Source of the DNA: Nymphaea colorata
Taxonomy: Eukaryota; Streptophyta; Magnoliopsida; Nymphaeales; Nymphaeaceae
Length of the DNA stretch: 64,000 nucleotides
Assembly: GCF_008831285.2 (NCBI RefSeq)
Contig: NC_045145.1
Location: 15,498,802-15,562,801 of the forward strand
Direction of reading: 5' to 3'
Part shown: one piece after another, positions 51,759-64,000 of the stretch
Position numbering within the stretch: position 1 is the first letter of the stretch
How the letters are laid out: the number at the start of each line of letters is the position of its first letter
The notes under the pieces: generated by a model
What the model was told of the DNA's origin: nothing
What the model saw: the letters and a program-made list of their open reading frames with translations, nothing else
The model's database searches: none
Program-made: the position numbers and the translations under genes

Positions 51759-53632
51759 ATGGACGCGATCGCGGTTCTTGGTGGGCAAGGAGTCTTCGTA
51801 TCTGGCGCTTCAGTTGCGAGAAAATGTGAATTGCTGACGAAAACGAGTGGTTTCGGTGCGAAATCGGCGGTTCTCTCAGCGAAATTTGGAGTAGCCAATG
51901 GGTTTCTCAAGGTATGGTCGCCCATGCTTTTCTTTGTTGGTCCAAAGCTTAGTAGCTTGGTTGCTATGAATCTTCAAGTTGCTTAGTATCAGTAATCTAA
52001 ACTTGTTTTCGATGGTTTATCAAGTTGGTGCCTGACGGTCTTGTCCCCCAATCTCTTCTTGAACGTCATTCCTTTCTCTCTTTTTGAAAGATCAATGTGT
52101 TAACTACAATTTTCTCTTTGATACTACGTATAATCACCATTTCTTGTAGTCTTTATAATCACCATTTGTTGTAGACTTTTTTTTTTTCTGAATTCGATTT
52201 GTAGGTTGAAAATCGTAAGTCACCGACGTCGTTTCTGAATTCGTGTGTTTACGGGTTGATTTGTTGGGAACTTTCTATCTCTTCCTGTAGGAAGTTCGTG
52301 TTTTGTTCTCTGCCATTTAATTGAATTCCGGTGTGTTCGTTTGCTAATAGTGGCTACTTTGGTTTGGTTTTGGATAATACAGGATTGCCCGTCGACCTCT
52401 GTGCTCGGGAACTCACGGAGGCGGTCAGCGTACAGGGGTAGAAGAAGCATGGGTGCAAGAGCATCAATGGATTCTTCGGAGACGTCTGCTCCTATAGCTC
52501 CTCTTCAATTGGAATCGCCGATCGGCCAGTTTCTGGCCCAGATATTGAGAAGTCACCCTCACCTTCTCCCGTCAGCTGTCGATCAGCAGCTTGAAGTGCT
52601 CCAAACAGATAGGGATGCAGCTGCACAGAAGGAAGAACCCTCTACTACTGGGACAGACCTCATATTGTACAGGTTATCATCTGTTGCAAATTTCTATTAG
52701 GCCACTTAGATGAAGAGATCTGTTTCCTTACTCTGGTTTTTCAAATTATGCTGCTTAATCTAATTTATTTGATGTGTTTTGCCAAATCTAGGAGAATTGC
52801 TGAGGTGAAAGCTAATGAGAGAAAAAAGGCTTTGGAGGAGATTCTGTATGCACTAGTTGTACAGAAGTTCATGGATGCAGATGTTCCACTCATATCATCC
52901 ATATCATCATCATCATCGGACCCAACTGCCAAGGTCGATACATGGCCACCTCAGGATCAGAAGCTTCAAAAGGTTCATTCTCCAGAGGCCTATGAGATGA
53001 TCAAGAACCATCTAGCTCTTATATTAGGCAACCGTTTACAGGATTCAAGTTCCATTGCTCAAATAAGCAAGCTTAGAGTTGGACAAGTTTACATGGCGTC
53101 CATCATGTACGGCTACTTCCTTAGGAGGGTAGATCAGAGGTTCCAGCTCGAGAAAACGATGAAGACTCTTCCTGCAGACTTGAGTGAAGGAAGCAACTCT
53201 TTGCACCAGGAAATGATGGATGAGTCGAAACCCAATGGCTGGACTCAAAGTCAGGACGGCTGGTCGCCTTTGTCTGCAGGTCCATCCATGGCAGAGAGTG
53301 GTACCCAAGCTGCAGATGCAGGATTTAGCCCGAACGGTTTTGGTTATGGAATGAAGCCATATCGTTTGCGATCCTATGTTATGTCGTTTGATGCCGAAAC
53401 CCTGCAAAGGTATGCTTCCATAAGGTCAAAAGAAGCTGTCTCAATAGTTGAGAAGCACACGGAGGCACTGTTTGGAAGACAGGAATTTTCCCTAGATCCT
53501 TCCAAAGAGGAAGCAATCAGGATCAGCTTTGCAGGCCTGAGCTCTCTTGTACTGGAAGCTGTAACCTTTGGGTCTTTCCTCTGGGATATGGAGAGCTATG
53601 TTGATTCAAGGTATCATTTTGTGACAAACTGA
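51759..53632 (+). CDS. Plastid DUF760 protein, UV-B-induced At3g17800-like, 3 exons
   Basis: Spliced from 51759-51911, 52383-52672 and 52792-53632; all junctions are GT/AG and in phase, giving 427 residues, close to the ~420 of the Arabidopsis protein. Residues 1 to about 75 are rich in Ser, Arg and small residues, as in a chloroplast transit peptide. The first DUF760 unit starts near residue 96 (SPIGQFLAQILRSHPHLLPS) and continues through IAEVKANERKKALEEILYAL, with QISKLRVGQVYMASIMYGYF in the linker region. The second is at about 336-420 (LRSYVMSFDAETLQRYASIR, then EAVTFGSFLWDMES). The biochemical role of the family is unknown; the Arabidopsis relative was named for induction by UV-B and carries a plastid-targeting label. 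The start is the first ATG after the presumed leader intron. The junction codon Arg148 is split ag/g across intron 2. Confidence 0.92.
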
Positions 53633-56197
53633 ACCCGACTAGTCCCTGTAATGTATAAAATTTAGATCCTATCTACCGAGTAAGGTGAAGGATTGGCCAA
53701 TCCGGTAAGCTGCGGTTTTGGTAGTTGAAGATTGTCTTTCACTCTTTCTGAAAAATTGTACCACTCATCCGCAGTAACAGAAGCCTGTAAAGCTTAATGA
53801 TCCGTCCTGTATATGACATTCTTTTTATTAGCTTATAAAATAGCAATAGCCTTCTCAGATATGGTTTTCAAGTGGTTCTGCAATTAACAGTATGTACATC
53901 TGCTTGGGCTTCGATACTCTGGTTTAGAGTCGTGGAGTTTTATCATTTCCGTGTATGCTACATTGGTTCACTCGCAACTTCAAATTGCTGAAGCTTCTGA
54001 AAGTCATGTCAGAGCATCGGGGTTAGGTTCTTTTGCTCTTCGATACTCACTCCAAGTCTTTTTTGATGATTGGTTCGGACCTCAAATAAAGCATATTTGT
54101 TAACTTTCCAACTGCTTCCATGTAATCCTGCCTTGATAACAATGGCCATGGATCCTGCTGTATTATAAACTCTTGTATCAGCTGGTAAACAGTACTGGTT
54201 GGAAATTGGAATACGTTCGTTCCAACAGGAGCCCATAAATCTTTAACTGCTTCTCTGCCAAGCCTGCCTTTCATTGCAATAAACCATGGACTCCAGTGTC
54301 CCCCCTTCTCCCCACCGCCGCCTGTTTCTCGTGTCGTGAGCAAAGAAAGTGGAAATGGTGTGTGGCCTGTCATAATGTCATGGTGAATTGAGGAGCACGG
54401 CTGCACGGGGAATCTATTGGAACTTAACCACCAGATCATCAGACCTCAAAGAATCCCATGTACAACCAGAGAGAGCCAGGATTGTGTTCCAAACGAACTT
54501 TTTTTCTGTATAATTTTATCTTACCCATATTTTATTTTACTTTATTTTGCTTTTTTCTGACCGAATGTTACTTGTAAAAGAAATTCATTAAAGAAGAACT
54601 TTGCAGAATCCGGCATCCCTTCCACTCCCATGTCAATTTCCTCTTGTTTCTTTATAAAGAGGAGGAGGAAAAATACATTAATGGCCGTCAAGCATGTGAG
54701 ACGACAATTAAATGTATGTATGTACTGAATCTCCCAGATACCAACGAAACGGCCTTCGGATTTGAACGAATCTCTAGTCAGAGTCAAGATCCCTCCTCGG
54801 GAAGTGACTTCTTTTCATCTAAATCTGAAGGATATCAATTATCAGCTGAATTTAGGGGCTTCGCGACTAAGAACGCCGTACAGAACTAGCAAGTAAATCA
54901 ACCGGTTTTAATCCTGAAACAATGCGCAGAACCTGTCTTAATCCAGAAACTAGGACTCTGATGAGTAGTTTTAGGGACGCAGAACAAGCCAGATGTTGGT
55001 CTCTTAACACTGCAAAAGAAACGAAGAATGGGATGAAAAGATGGAACACAGATGAGATCTCCGCTTCTTATATACATAAATACAAGAATCCTCAAAGAAA
55101 GATTTTACCATCCACAACAACACTATTGCTTGATTCACTTTGCTCCAAAGAAGCAAAAAAAAAAATGCAAAACCCAATGTATATAATACTGTTATGTAAA
55201 GTTTAAGCAAGCTTCTTAGCCATACAATCCATGCATGAAATAAAGAAACTCCAAGTGGGCATGTGCTGCTCAATGAGCGTGTGACAGCCACTAATGATAG
55301 TACGATACTATAAGAACAAAAAGTTCTAAAATTCACCTTCCCCACTCATTCCACGCTTCATTAGTTTTCATTACTGAATAATAACAACCCTTATGCCCAT
55401 ATCAGAAATCAGCAAAATTAATATTCCTTCTTTTTTGCGCTTCCAGCAGCCGTTCATCTCCGGAGAAACCGATCATCAAGAAAACGAACGGCATCCCAAA
55501 GACTCTCTCTGGCTGCCGTAGATGTGGGCAGATGGACGGCACTTGAAAATGCGTCATACTTTTCCTCGTCTACCGTGTGGCCCACTCAATGAGTGCCGCT
55601 GGCGCTGACTCCTCACCGAGCTGGTCGGCACTTCCACTCTCGCAACTTAATTGTCAATTCTACCCTTCATGGCAAGGAAAAATGACACTTACGTAATGAC
55701 CAGCGTTATCCCCAGCCCGGAGCCCAAGAGGGCAGGCGCCGCCCCGTGAGCTCCAGCGCAGACTGCGGACCGGTCTGGCGACGGGCAAGCCCTCGACGGT
55801 CACCGGCCTCGCATTTATGGCTCATTGGACCGGCCTGACTCCAAAAGGGCAATTTCGGTATCAAGTGATTATCCAACGCCAGGGGTGGGTCCCGTATCTA
55901 GCACTCTTCGCCGCTGCAAACCGGCCGCCGCTGGACAGCCACGCCCTGGGGAACGGCCTTTAACGTCTCTCGCCGAAGGGTGGGTGCTTCAGGTAATTGT
56001 GCAGATGGACATGAGGAGGGGACACTCGAGGAATTTTTGCAAAAGAATGGCCCCTTGTGGTAAAAGTGGTGAACACCTAAATTAACGGCGTCAAAGCTCT
56101 GCCTGCCGGCGAAGGCTCTCCCGCGCCGGAATTAACGGCGTCAGCCCTTCCCCGCCCTCGAGTGTGGATCCCACCTTTCAACGGTCCACCTCCTGGA
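53633..56197. other. Intergenic region upstream of the XTH gene
   Basis: About 2.6 kb without a supportable gene. The first few hundred bases probably include the DUF760 3' untranslated region. From about 55690 the sequence becomes GC-rich (agcccggagcccaagagg). Short frames there look accidental and do not match known families. Confidence 0.5.
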
Positions 56198-56296
56198 TGA
56201 CGTGGCAACCAAGTTGGCACGTCAGCGCTTCGAAGTGGGTATCGGGATCTGCAAGATCCGACCCGGAAGAAGACGACAACCCTCTGACACGTGTGG
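56198..56296 (+). promoter_or_regulatory. Cluster of ACGT-core (ABRE/G-box-like) motifs upstream of XTH
   Basis: Three ACGT-core sites lie within 100 bp: tgacgtggca (56198-56207), ggcacgtcag (56216-56225) and acacgtgtgg (56287-56296), the last with a palindromic core. ACGT cores of this type bind bZIP or bHLH factors and, when clustered, often give ABA or light response. They lie about 380-480 bp upstream of the TATA box. Function is inferred from motif and position only. Confidence 0.45.
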
Positions 56297-56671
56297 TTCA
56301 ACGGCTTTCGTACTCCACAGTGAGCGCTGCCATGATGACTGAAATAGCCTCGGTTGATCGCGGTATCAACTCCTATGTCCTTCCCTTTCACGCCTCTGGA
56401 GACGCAGTAGCGAAGCAGAATGACGAACTTACCCCGGAGACCACCGCCTCAAGACTGCGTACTTACGAACTAGGACATGTATGGTAATGACGCTTTCCCA
56501 AGGGCATTATAAGGCCTTTGGCTTCAACTACTCTGGATTAGTAAGACAAAGCGGATGGGATTAACGTAATTAACTTCTTTTTATTTTATTTTATTGTCAG
56601 CTATTAAAGAAACATCAAACGAAACAAGAAAACAAAGGACAGGACTCGTCAGAGGCACGAAAGGATCAGGA

Positions 56672-56677
56672 TATAAA
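56672..56677 (+). promoter_or_regulatory. TATA box of the XTH gene
   Basis: The hexamer tataaa in the context gatataaagcc lies 84 bp upstream of the ATG at 56761. It is followed by a CT-rich initiator-like stretch at 56685-56722, so the transcript probably starts near 56700. Confidence 0.6.
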
Positions 56678-56760
56678 GCCTCGTCCTCTCTCTTGCTCCT
56701 TCGCTCTCTCTCTCTAGCTCTCTAAAAGGTCACTTTCTTTTTCCCGCTGAGAGCGTCTCA

Positions 56761-58617
56761 ATGGAGAGTCGTCTTCTTCCCACTCTGATTCTTCATCTCC
56801 CCTTGGCGCTGCTGCTGCTCTATCACTCAGCTGCAGCTTCATCTGTGCTTCAGAAGTTGGCGAGTGTATCCTTCGATGAGGGGTACACGCACCTCTTTGG
56901 AGAAGACAATCTCATAGTTCAGAGAGATGGAAGGACAGTTCATATCTCTTTGGACAAATACTCTGGTTCTTCTCTCTCTCTCTCTCTCTCTCTTCCCCCT
57001 GTCTCTCTGTTTTTCTTCATTCTGTTCCTTAGTTTTCTTTCATGCTTGTTTGCAGGTTCTGGTTTTGTCTCTCATGAATTGTACCAGTATGGTTTCTTTA
57101 GTGCTTCGATAAAATTGCCGGCGGATTATACAGCAGGAGTGGTCGTCGCCTTCTATGTAAATTTATTGATCTCTTCTTCTCCTTCGTCGTCGTTTTCCTT
57201 CCTTGGTCTTTACTTCTTTTTGTTTTGATATGGATTTGGAACTGGGTTTTGTGATAGATGTCAAATGCGGACATCTTCGAGACAAATCACGACGAGATAG
57301 ATTTCGAGTTCTTGGGAAATATCCGGGGCCGAGAGTGGAGAGTGCAGACGAATGTTTATGGCAATGGGAGCACCGCAAGAGGGAGGGAGGAGCGTTATGG
57401 CCTTTGGTTTGATCCCTCTGAGGAGTTTCATCGATACAGCATCCTCTGGACTGATACCCACATCGTGTAATTTCTCTCCCTCTTCATTTTTTTTCGCCTG
57501 CTTTCTTCCAAGGTGCTTCTGTTGGTTTTATTTCACATATAATATAGTGACCTTCTTCATTATCTCATTTGAAGCTTCATTCTTTTTTTTTCTTCTTTTT
57601 TATCCTTTTCCATGTAACACAGCAGGGCTGTTGAATATATTTTACTAGAAAGTATTGCTCTTTATTTTTCATGTAACAGAGTTCCCTCTGTTTTTGGCTT
57701 TTTAGACCTTTCCTCATGTGATGGGATACCTCATACCTGTTCTTCAAAGATAATTTGTCCACGAGTTTTGCCTTTTTTGAAAAATTTGATTATATATGTT
57801 TCCTAGTAACAATTTGACACCGGCCTCCCTGTCTCAATTCCTGATCATCAGCCTCCTTTTCTCCTTCCTGGTGACATTCATGTCGTTGCTTGTCTCCTTC
57901 CCATGTACAGGTCAATCTCTTGACTCTTGCAAATTTCAGTTACATACTCCACCTCTTTCTCAATCTCTTTTTTGGTGGGGAGTAGAGCCTTCTGTGTTCC
58001 TTCCCATGCAGAAAGCAGTTCTCTTTTCATTCCCCAAGAGACTTATTTCCTTTTCCTTCTTCCCCGTGTGGTAGAGCAATATCTTCTTCTTCTTCTTTGT
58101 TGTATTGATGATTTGATCATACGTTTTCGGCATTTTTTTCTCCAGTTTCTACGTCGACAACGTGCCTATTAGAGAGGTGAAGAGGACGGAACCGGTGGCC
58201 GGCGACTACCCCACGAAACCCATGTCTCTGTACACTACCATCTGGGACGGCTCCGAGTGGGCAACCTCCGGCGGCCGATATAAGGTCAATTACAAGCTCG
58301 CTCCCTACGTCGCCCGTTTCACCGATCTCATCCTCCACGGCTGTGCCGTCGACCCGATTGAGCTGCAACAGTCCGCCTGCGATGGTGCCCATTCCGTCCT
58401 CTCGGCTTTCACCCTCTCTCCAGAGGACATGTCCGCCATGGACAAGTTCAGGGACAAGCACATGACCTACTCCTACTGCTACGACCGTGTCAGGTACCCC
58501 GTTCCACTGCCGGAGTGCGTCCTCCAGCCGGACATAGCTGACAGGCTCGGCGAGACTGGGGCAACTAAATTCGGCAGGCGGCGGCGTCACGGCCGTCGAC
58601 ATCGCCGTTCTGCATGA
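56761..58617 (+). CDS. XTH: Xyloglucan endotransglucosylase/hydrolase, XTH27/28-like, 4 exons
   Basis: Spliced from 56761-56965, 57056-57156, 57258-57466 and 58146-58617; all junctions are GT/AG and in phase, giving 328 residues. A signal peptide (about 1-27, Leu-rich core) directs secretion to the wall. The GH16 active site is HDEIDFEFLGN at 113-123, with Glu115 and Glu119 as expected nucleophile and acid/base. A sequon (NGST within NVYGNGST) follows it, the usual N-glycosylation place in this family. FYVDNVPIREVKR and PMSLYTTIWDGSEWATSGG are typical of the XTH27-30 subgroup, and YQYGFFSASIKLP with HDEIDFEF favours XTH27/28. The XET C-terminal part retains paired Cys, and the chain ends in a very basic Arg/His tail. 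The enzyme cuts and rejoins xyloglucan chains during wall loosening and strengthening; transferase versus hydrolase preference cannot be read here. Intron 1 contains a CT tract. Confidence 0.95.
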
Positions 58618-59490
58618 GCCCTTGAATAAGTGCAGCACCACCAGGCACCAGCAGAAGCCATTCATGGGCGATTCTTTTCAAGAGGTTGAGATTGCTTTCA
58701 CGTTTTGATTCATGGAACATTATGGTCTTTCGCTTCTGGGTTCTGTTGCCTTCACGTGTGTGTACATAAAAATTTATTAAGGTGTTGTTAGTTGATGGCT
58801 TTGGATTCCATCAAAATGGTCACCTGGTCTCTCTGCTTCCCTCTATAACCCATCTATTGTTGTTATTGTCTTCCTATGATTGTTTCTCAATGTACTTTCC
58901 CATCCACATTTTCCATTTAATAATATGACCATGACTGTGATAATTGAGAGTTGTGAGTTCCTCTGCGTGTTCTGTGAGAGAGAGAGACAGAGAGGGAGGG
59001 AGATGATGGTGCGGTACTGTAGATTCTATTGTGGATTCTTATTGATGTGAATTCATGGGGAGCTGGTGGAAAGTTGGGACCAGCTGAGGAAAGAAAGAAA
59101 GATATACATATCAATTTAGATAGAAAGATGACAGCTTAGACTCTGTGCTCCTACCTAACTGAGTGAAGTAGCAGTGACTGTGTTTTCTTGCAAGTGAGGG
59201 GAAAGTTTGTTCTTTTGCGCATCATTCTGCTTCGATCACGTTGATGTTGCGTGAATTTGGTGACATTTACTAGTTATCTTTACCAAATGGAGATTTTATT
59301 ATTGGAAGGGACTGGGGATTTGAAGACCTTGTAGTTGAAGGAAGCTACGAGTACGTGTTGCTTGCCGTAATTTGATATATGCGTGTGATTATTAGCAGGG
59401 GCCACCAAAAATGCAAGAACACATCTGAATTCATTGAATTGACTGTGAGAAGAAAACAGAAGATCATTTTGTTGAAGAGTAAATTTCAAA

Positions 59491-59815
59491 TTTGAAGAAA
59501 CCGAAACCACCCACATGGCAGCAGTAATCTAACTCCATTAGATGAGCAAGTTCTTCACGCTAACGATGGCGATGACAGATTAGCAGCAAAAAAGCAATAA
59601 ATCTCAAGTGAATGAATCTGGTAGAGAAGAATTTAAAACTGTAGCTGTCAACTTTGAAGAAAACGAAACCACCCACATGGCAGTTAGTCGCCTAAACTCC
59701 ATTAAACCAGCAAGTTTTTCGCTCCAATTAAAATGCTGATGACAGATTAGCAGCAAGAAGCAATAAAATCGATTTGGGTGTGGTGGAGCAGAATTAAAAA
59801 CTGTGGGTCCTCGTC
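59491..59815. repeat. Tandem duplication of a 162-bp unit
   Basis: The unit begins tttgaagaaaccgaaaccac at 59491 and again, slightly changed, at 59653. Shared blocks in the same order are cccacatggcag, actccatta, gatgacagattagcagca and attaaaaactg or tttaaaactg. The copies differ by substitutions and short indels, so the duplication is not recent. Noncoding. Confidence 0.8.
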
Positions 59816-60661
59816 AATCGACCAATTTGTGTTTGAAATATCAAGCAACAGATAGAAAAAGTTTGCAGTGGACCAAAGAATTTTTCTTTTTCTCCACAGC
59901 TCATGTTAGCGATGACTCTATCATCCACCAAGATTTTCCTTTTCCATGCACTCTCATTTAAGAATTGGTGCATCAATCTGCGGTCACTTTGCCGCCTTTC
60001 AAGAAGGCTCCACATTTCTAAGGCAGACATGCCAAAACGAAGGAAGACCCCATCAAATTTTTCTAAGCAAAAAAGTAGAAACCATAAATTATATTTTTTT
60101 AAAGTTGATTTCTTTATGTGTGGTTAGCAGATCCATTTCTGATTATGATTGATAAATTCAGCTTGATACTGGGATATAATGTCATTCTAAGTATATAAGG
60201 TTGGCATCCTGCCATAGTCATCCAAATAATATTTGTATTACTTTAGTGGAAAATGTTTTCATCGACAAATTCAATTTCGTTAATTGAAAGCTCAACCAAA
60301 AAAAAAAAAAGTAACCCCAAAAACCAAGAGGTCTCTCACCCCTCGAACTTCTTAATCACAGACTATAGGACCACGCATTCAGGGTCAATTTTAACTAGAT
60401 TATCATATGACTTTAGTTTTATTCTTTCGCCTTTTCCCTTTCCAACAGCCCCCACATGAACCTGCCTTTGGGCATACTCAAATATATCACTAAAGAAGTC
60501 GGAAAAGAAAAAGCGAAGATGATTGAAATATTTCTTCCATGATTTTCACTACAGCAAAGCTTTTATTACATTATCAGATTTCTTGTCCCACAAGCGCTGC
60601 AACTGAAGAAAACTTCATGATGCTTTCATTTTCATGACACATCACATCTTCTTTCGACAAA

Positions 60662-60798
<137 letters not shown>

Positions 60799-62083
60799 GG
60801 ATCTACAGAATCGAACTCGGATTCAAATGCCAATTCAGAGCCAACTTTGAATCTTACCAGCAACAACTAACATAAGATTCGACATTTGTATGTTATTAGG
60901 TTTGACTTAGGTTAAAATTCTAAAGTTTTTTGAGTTTTAGCATTAAAATTCTCATTTTGATGAAATGAGAATTAAGTTATCAAACAAAGTATTTTGATTC
61001 TAGAAATACAGGTTCATTCTTAAATCAAAATTCCGGAGTTGTGATTCTACCTTAGAGGATAAAATTATGATTTCAGAATTTTAGAATTTTTTCATCTCTC
61101 GTTAGGCCACATATCATGATGGTTTTAATTTATCGATTTTAGAATTTTAATTCTAGTTTTATTAAACACGTAGTTTTCAATTCTAGAATCAAAAATTCTA
61201 GATTGTCAAAAATAAAGGGAAACTAGAACTAGAATTTTCATGTTAATTTCAATTTGAAGTGGAATTTTGTTTCTAGAATTAAGCATGACCGGAAATCATG
61301 ATAATAAACTTTCTTTACCAGATCCAACTAAACAGATCCGATGGGGTACTCCACTAGTTTCACAGAAAAGACCATTAAAAACAGGACATGGGTAACATAC
61401 GCATCCAATAAAGGGCAAACAGAAATATATTCCAAGTTCTGGACCATGCTCCTCATCATAAAAGAAGAAAAGAAAAAAAAAAAAGTTTGAAGAAATTGCA
61501 GATGATTGTTTTTCCCTTGCAAGTTAATATAATGCTTTTGGCACATATACCTAAAGGTGAATCATAGAGAGCACAGTCGGAAATGAAAGGGATGTGGGGA
61601 GAGTGGTCATGATAATGAGAATAATGAATTGAGATGAGGGGCAGAAGGTGGCAATGATGAATGGTCCTACGAAGAGGCGCTTCATAATGAAGAACATATT
61701 CTTGGCTTCAAAGAGAGAAATATATATATATATATATATAACAACAACTGTGGGCAGATGTTGTCACAGGTGGAGGACTTTGCTCTAGTTTTGTCCCTTT
61801 GAAAAGGACACCTGAAAAATATGTTTGATGATAATATTAAACAAAGGGCAAATTGACAACATTTCTAAAATAAATTTGCCGAGTCTTGTCATATAACTCA
61901 TAAGAAAAATATTTATGAATTGTATTATACTTAAGTCAAGCCAATCATGGCTTTCTTCACCTTACTGGGGCTTCAAGTTGAAATAGGTCAAGAGTTAAAA
62001 TGCACATAGTTTGGTAAAGATTCCACCAACCCAAAATAAGGAGGATGTTTGAGCAGTGATATAAAAGACCATGTCAACATGCG

Positions 62084-62268
62084 CAGGGGCGGAGCGAAGG
62101 GGGGCCTGGCCCTACCTCAAAAATTTTTTTTAAAAATTTGCATGTAAATTTTAGAAAATTTCACTTGTTTTATATAAAAAAAATTTGAAAAATGATATTT
62201 GGGTCCATGTTAAAATTTAAAAACTTTCATTCGGCGCCTCTCATAAAAACTTTCTGGCTCTGCCCCTT
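62084..62268. mobile_element. hAT-like MITE with perfect 8-bp target duplication
   Basis: The element begins caggggcggagcgaagg and ends ggctctgcccctt. The termini are imperfect inverted repeats. The 8-mer aacatgcg flanks it on both sides (62076-62083 and 62269-62276) without a mismatch. The 185-bp AT-rich body shares gcatgtaaattttagaaaat and an aaaatgatattt block with 27758-27945. It is noncoding. The CAGGG start and 8-bp duplication point to the hAT superfamily. Confidence 0.8.
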
Positions 62269-64000
62269 AACATGCGTGAGGCATCCACCTGTACCAAACC
62301 GTTTCTTTGGCCGTAGCTACTATAAAATCAAAGTTATTTGATAACATTTTGTTAGTATACCAGCCGATAAGGGGTCTGCTACATAAAATCATGATCCTTA
62401 GAGATTGTTTCGCCGCAGAAACATCATGTAAATGTTTCATAAATCTATCCTAAAGATTGGAGCAGGTTCATGAGTCTTACTTGTGTCATAGATGATTCCG
62501 ATGTATCAGATTTATTCAAAGAGTTCATGTAGATCTGACTAGCTAAACATTTAGAAATTTTAAAAATCAAAATTTTGTTGTTGCCATGAGTTTCCACTGG
62601 GTAATACCAAGTAATTGCGATAAGCATCCCTCTTTTTGTAGTAAATAATTTCTAAAATTAGGAGAAAATTAATGCAGATCTGTAAACACTCAATAGATGC
62701 TAATGAATTGGAAAAAAAATTAAAAATATATATTTAAAGTTTGAGCAAATAACAAATCATTCCTCACTTTTTAAAGTTTAATAAATACTCGTTAAACTCT
62801 AATTAAGAAAATCTGTAAAGAGCCGCCTGCTGATAGAAAGCATTATTTTTGTATGTAAGATGACAAAAATATAATGCATCTACACACCGATTTCATCCTT
62901 TTTCTCACAATGGACTTTATTTTTCTCCTTTCTTTTTATTTTTGTAACTCCCATTTTCCCACAAAAGAAAACGACGGTTTGAATAAAATGATTCTGTGAT
63001 TAAGATTGCAATAAACAAAGATTTTCGATCTGCAGAATCTAGCAAAAGTTAGGCAATTGGACTGCACCGGCCCTACCATGTGCACTGAGGTCACTGAATC
63101 GAGTCCCACCATTAAAGGTCCCTTTCACATCACAGTCATTCGTTTAGCCGTCAGTATGTGTTCCACTTGCATATAAATGTCTGTTTGGAAGCCTCAAAGA
63201 TGGCCTGAAGATTATTCCCGATACCTACACTGTCAACATTAAGTTTATATAAATTAAATCATGATTTTGATATATGATTTGGGAAATTACATAAGAACAA
63301 ATAGAAACTCTGAAAAATCGAAATAAGAAAAGGAAGGTTTTTTCTTCTAAGTTTTATGATCAGAATGTGTTTCGTATAGAATGATGAAAATATTTCAACT
63401 TTTGAGATAGATTCACGAAACACTATATTATCGAACCTACTTTATATATGGGGCAGGTTTATAAAATAGTAATAAGCTATTACTATTGCTAAACGACGAT
63501 GCATTAAGTATCAAGTGATTATCGTGATTATTATATTATATATTGCATTTTATGTGTTTTTTTTTTACTTTTCTAATTACTTTAGAAATTAAAAAAAAAA
63601 CAAAGAAATAAGTTGATATAGGCTGTGATGTATGTCCGTCCATACACCATATTGGTTAGCAAACCGAAATGGCATCGATTTCGAGGTAGTAACATAGACT
63701 TCTTTGCCATTGGAAGTTTTTTTTTTTTTAATTTAAGCAAATCATCTCACTCAATCATTTAAAAATGAAGAATTTTAAAATGTGGCCACTGGAAAAAAAA
63801 TTCTGAATAATGTGTAGGACCCATGTTATAACTCTCTTATAGGACGCCAATAAATCAAATTTTATGTGCATTCAAGGAGAGAATGTCAAACAAAAAGAAG
63901 GCAACTCAATTATTCGCCTAGCCGTTGATCACTACATATAATTAATTTATTAAAATATTATCTTGAGAATCTAACCTGATAAATTGATCTTAAGAGTAAT

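Noticed and set aside
58117-58665. A 182-codon minus-strand frame opposite XTH exon 4
   Set aside because: It is a shadow of the GC-rich XTH exon, whose sense translation carries conserved XTH motifs.

Overview
This is plant nuclear DNA, from an angiosperm. It has intron-containing genes, AT-rich introns and intergenic DNA, long (CT)n and (TA)n tracts and many small inverted-repeat transposon copies. Five protein-coding genes can be recognised, and all five are plant families. The coding sequences lack the strong GC bias of grasses, but the species cannot be fixed from this window. Every gene model was spliced by hand using GT/AG junctions, reading phase and family knowledge. No bacterial operon, CRISPR array, rRNA or convincing tRNA was seen.

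Layout: (1) 1-4640 is intergenic with one small transposon copy. (2) 4641-12310, minus strand, is a complete 11-exon cytokinin receptor histidine kinase of the AHK4/CRE1/WOL type (1000 residues). Its probable leader runs to about 12.98 kb. (3) 13.0-14.35 kb is a more GC-rich, leader-like segment with no recognisable gene. (4) 14.35-30.2 kb is a gene desert made of decayed MITE-like elements, including an inverted pair of ~0.4 kb repeats. (5) 34075-34872, plus strand, is a one-exon EAR-type C2H2 zinc-finger repressor, probably with a leader that begins near 30.2 kb and a long 5'UTR intron. (6) 34.9-41.9 kb is intergenic. (7) 41921-48095, plus strand, is an OBERON3/4 (TITANIA) PHD-finger protein with two coding exons and a 3.5 kb intron. 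(8) 51759-53632, plus strand, is a plastid DUF760 protein like UV-B-induced At3g17800, in three exons. (9) 56761-58617, plus strand, is a secreted xyloglucan endotransglucosylase/hydrolase of the XTH27/28 type, in four exons. (10) 58.6-64 kb is intergenic, with a 162-bp tandem duplication, a 131-bp (TA)n tract and a hAT-like MITE with perfect 8-bp target duplications.

The genes are ordinary eukaryotic neighbours and do not form a pathway cluster. Cytokinin perception, OBERON/TITANIA chromatin readers, EAR-type zinc fingers and wall remodelling all act in meristem and organ growth, but sharing a window does not show that they work together. I see no clearly new multi-gene system. The points most worth a second look are an in-frame, stop-free intron inside the hormone-binding domain of the receptor, an inverted repeat pair that could make double-stranded RNA, several datable small transposons, and an exact 72-bp three-copy array just after the OBERON gene.
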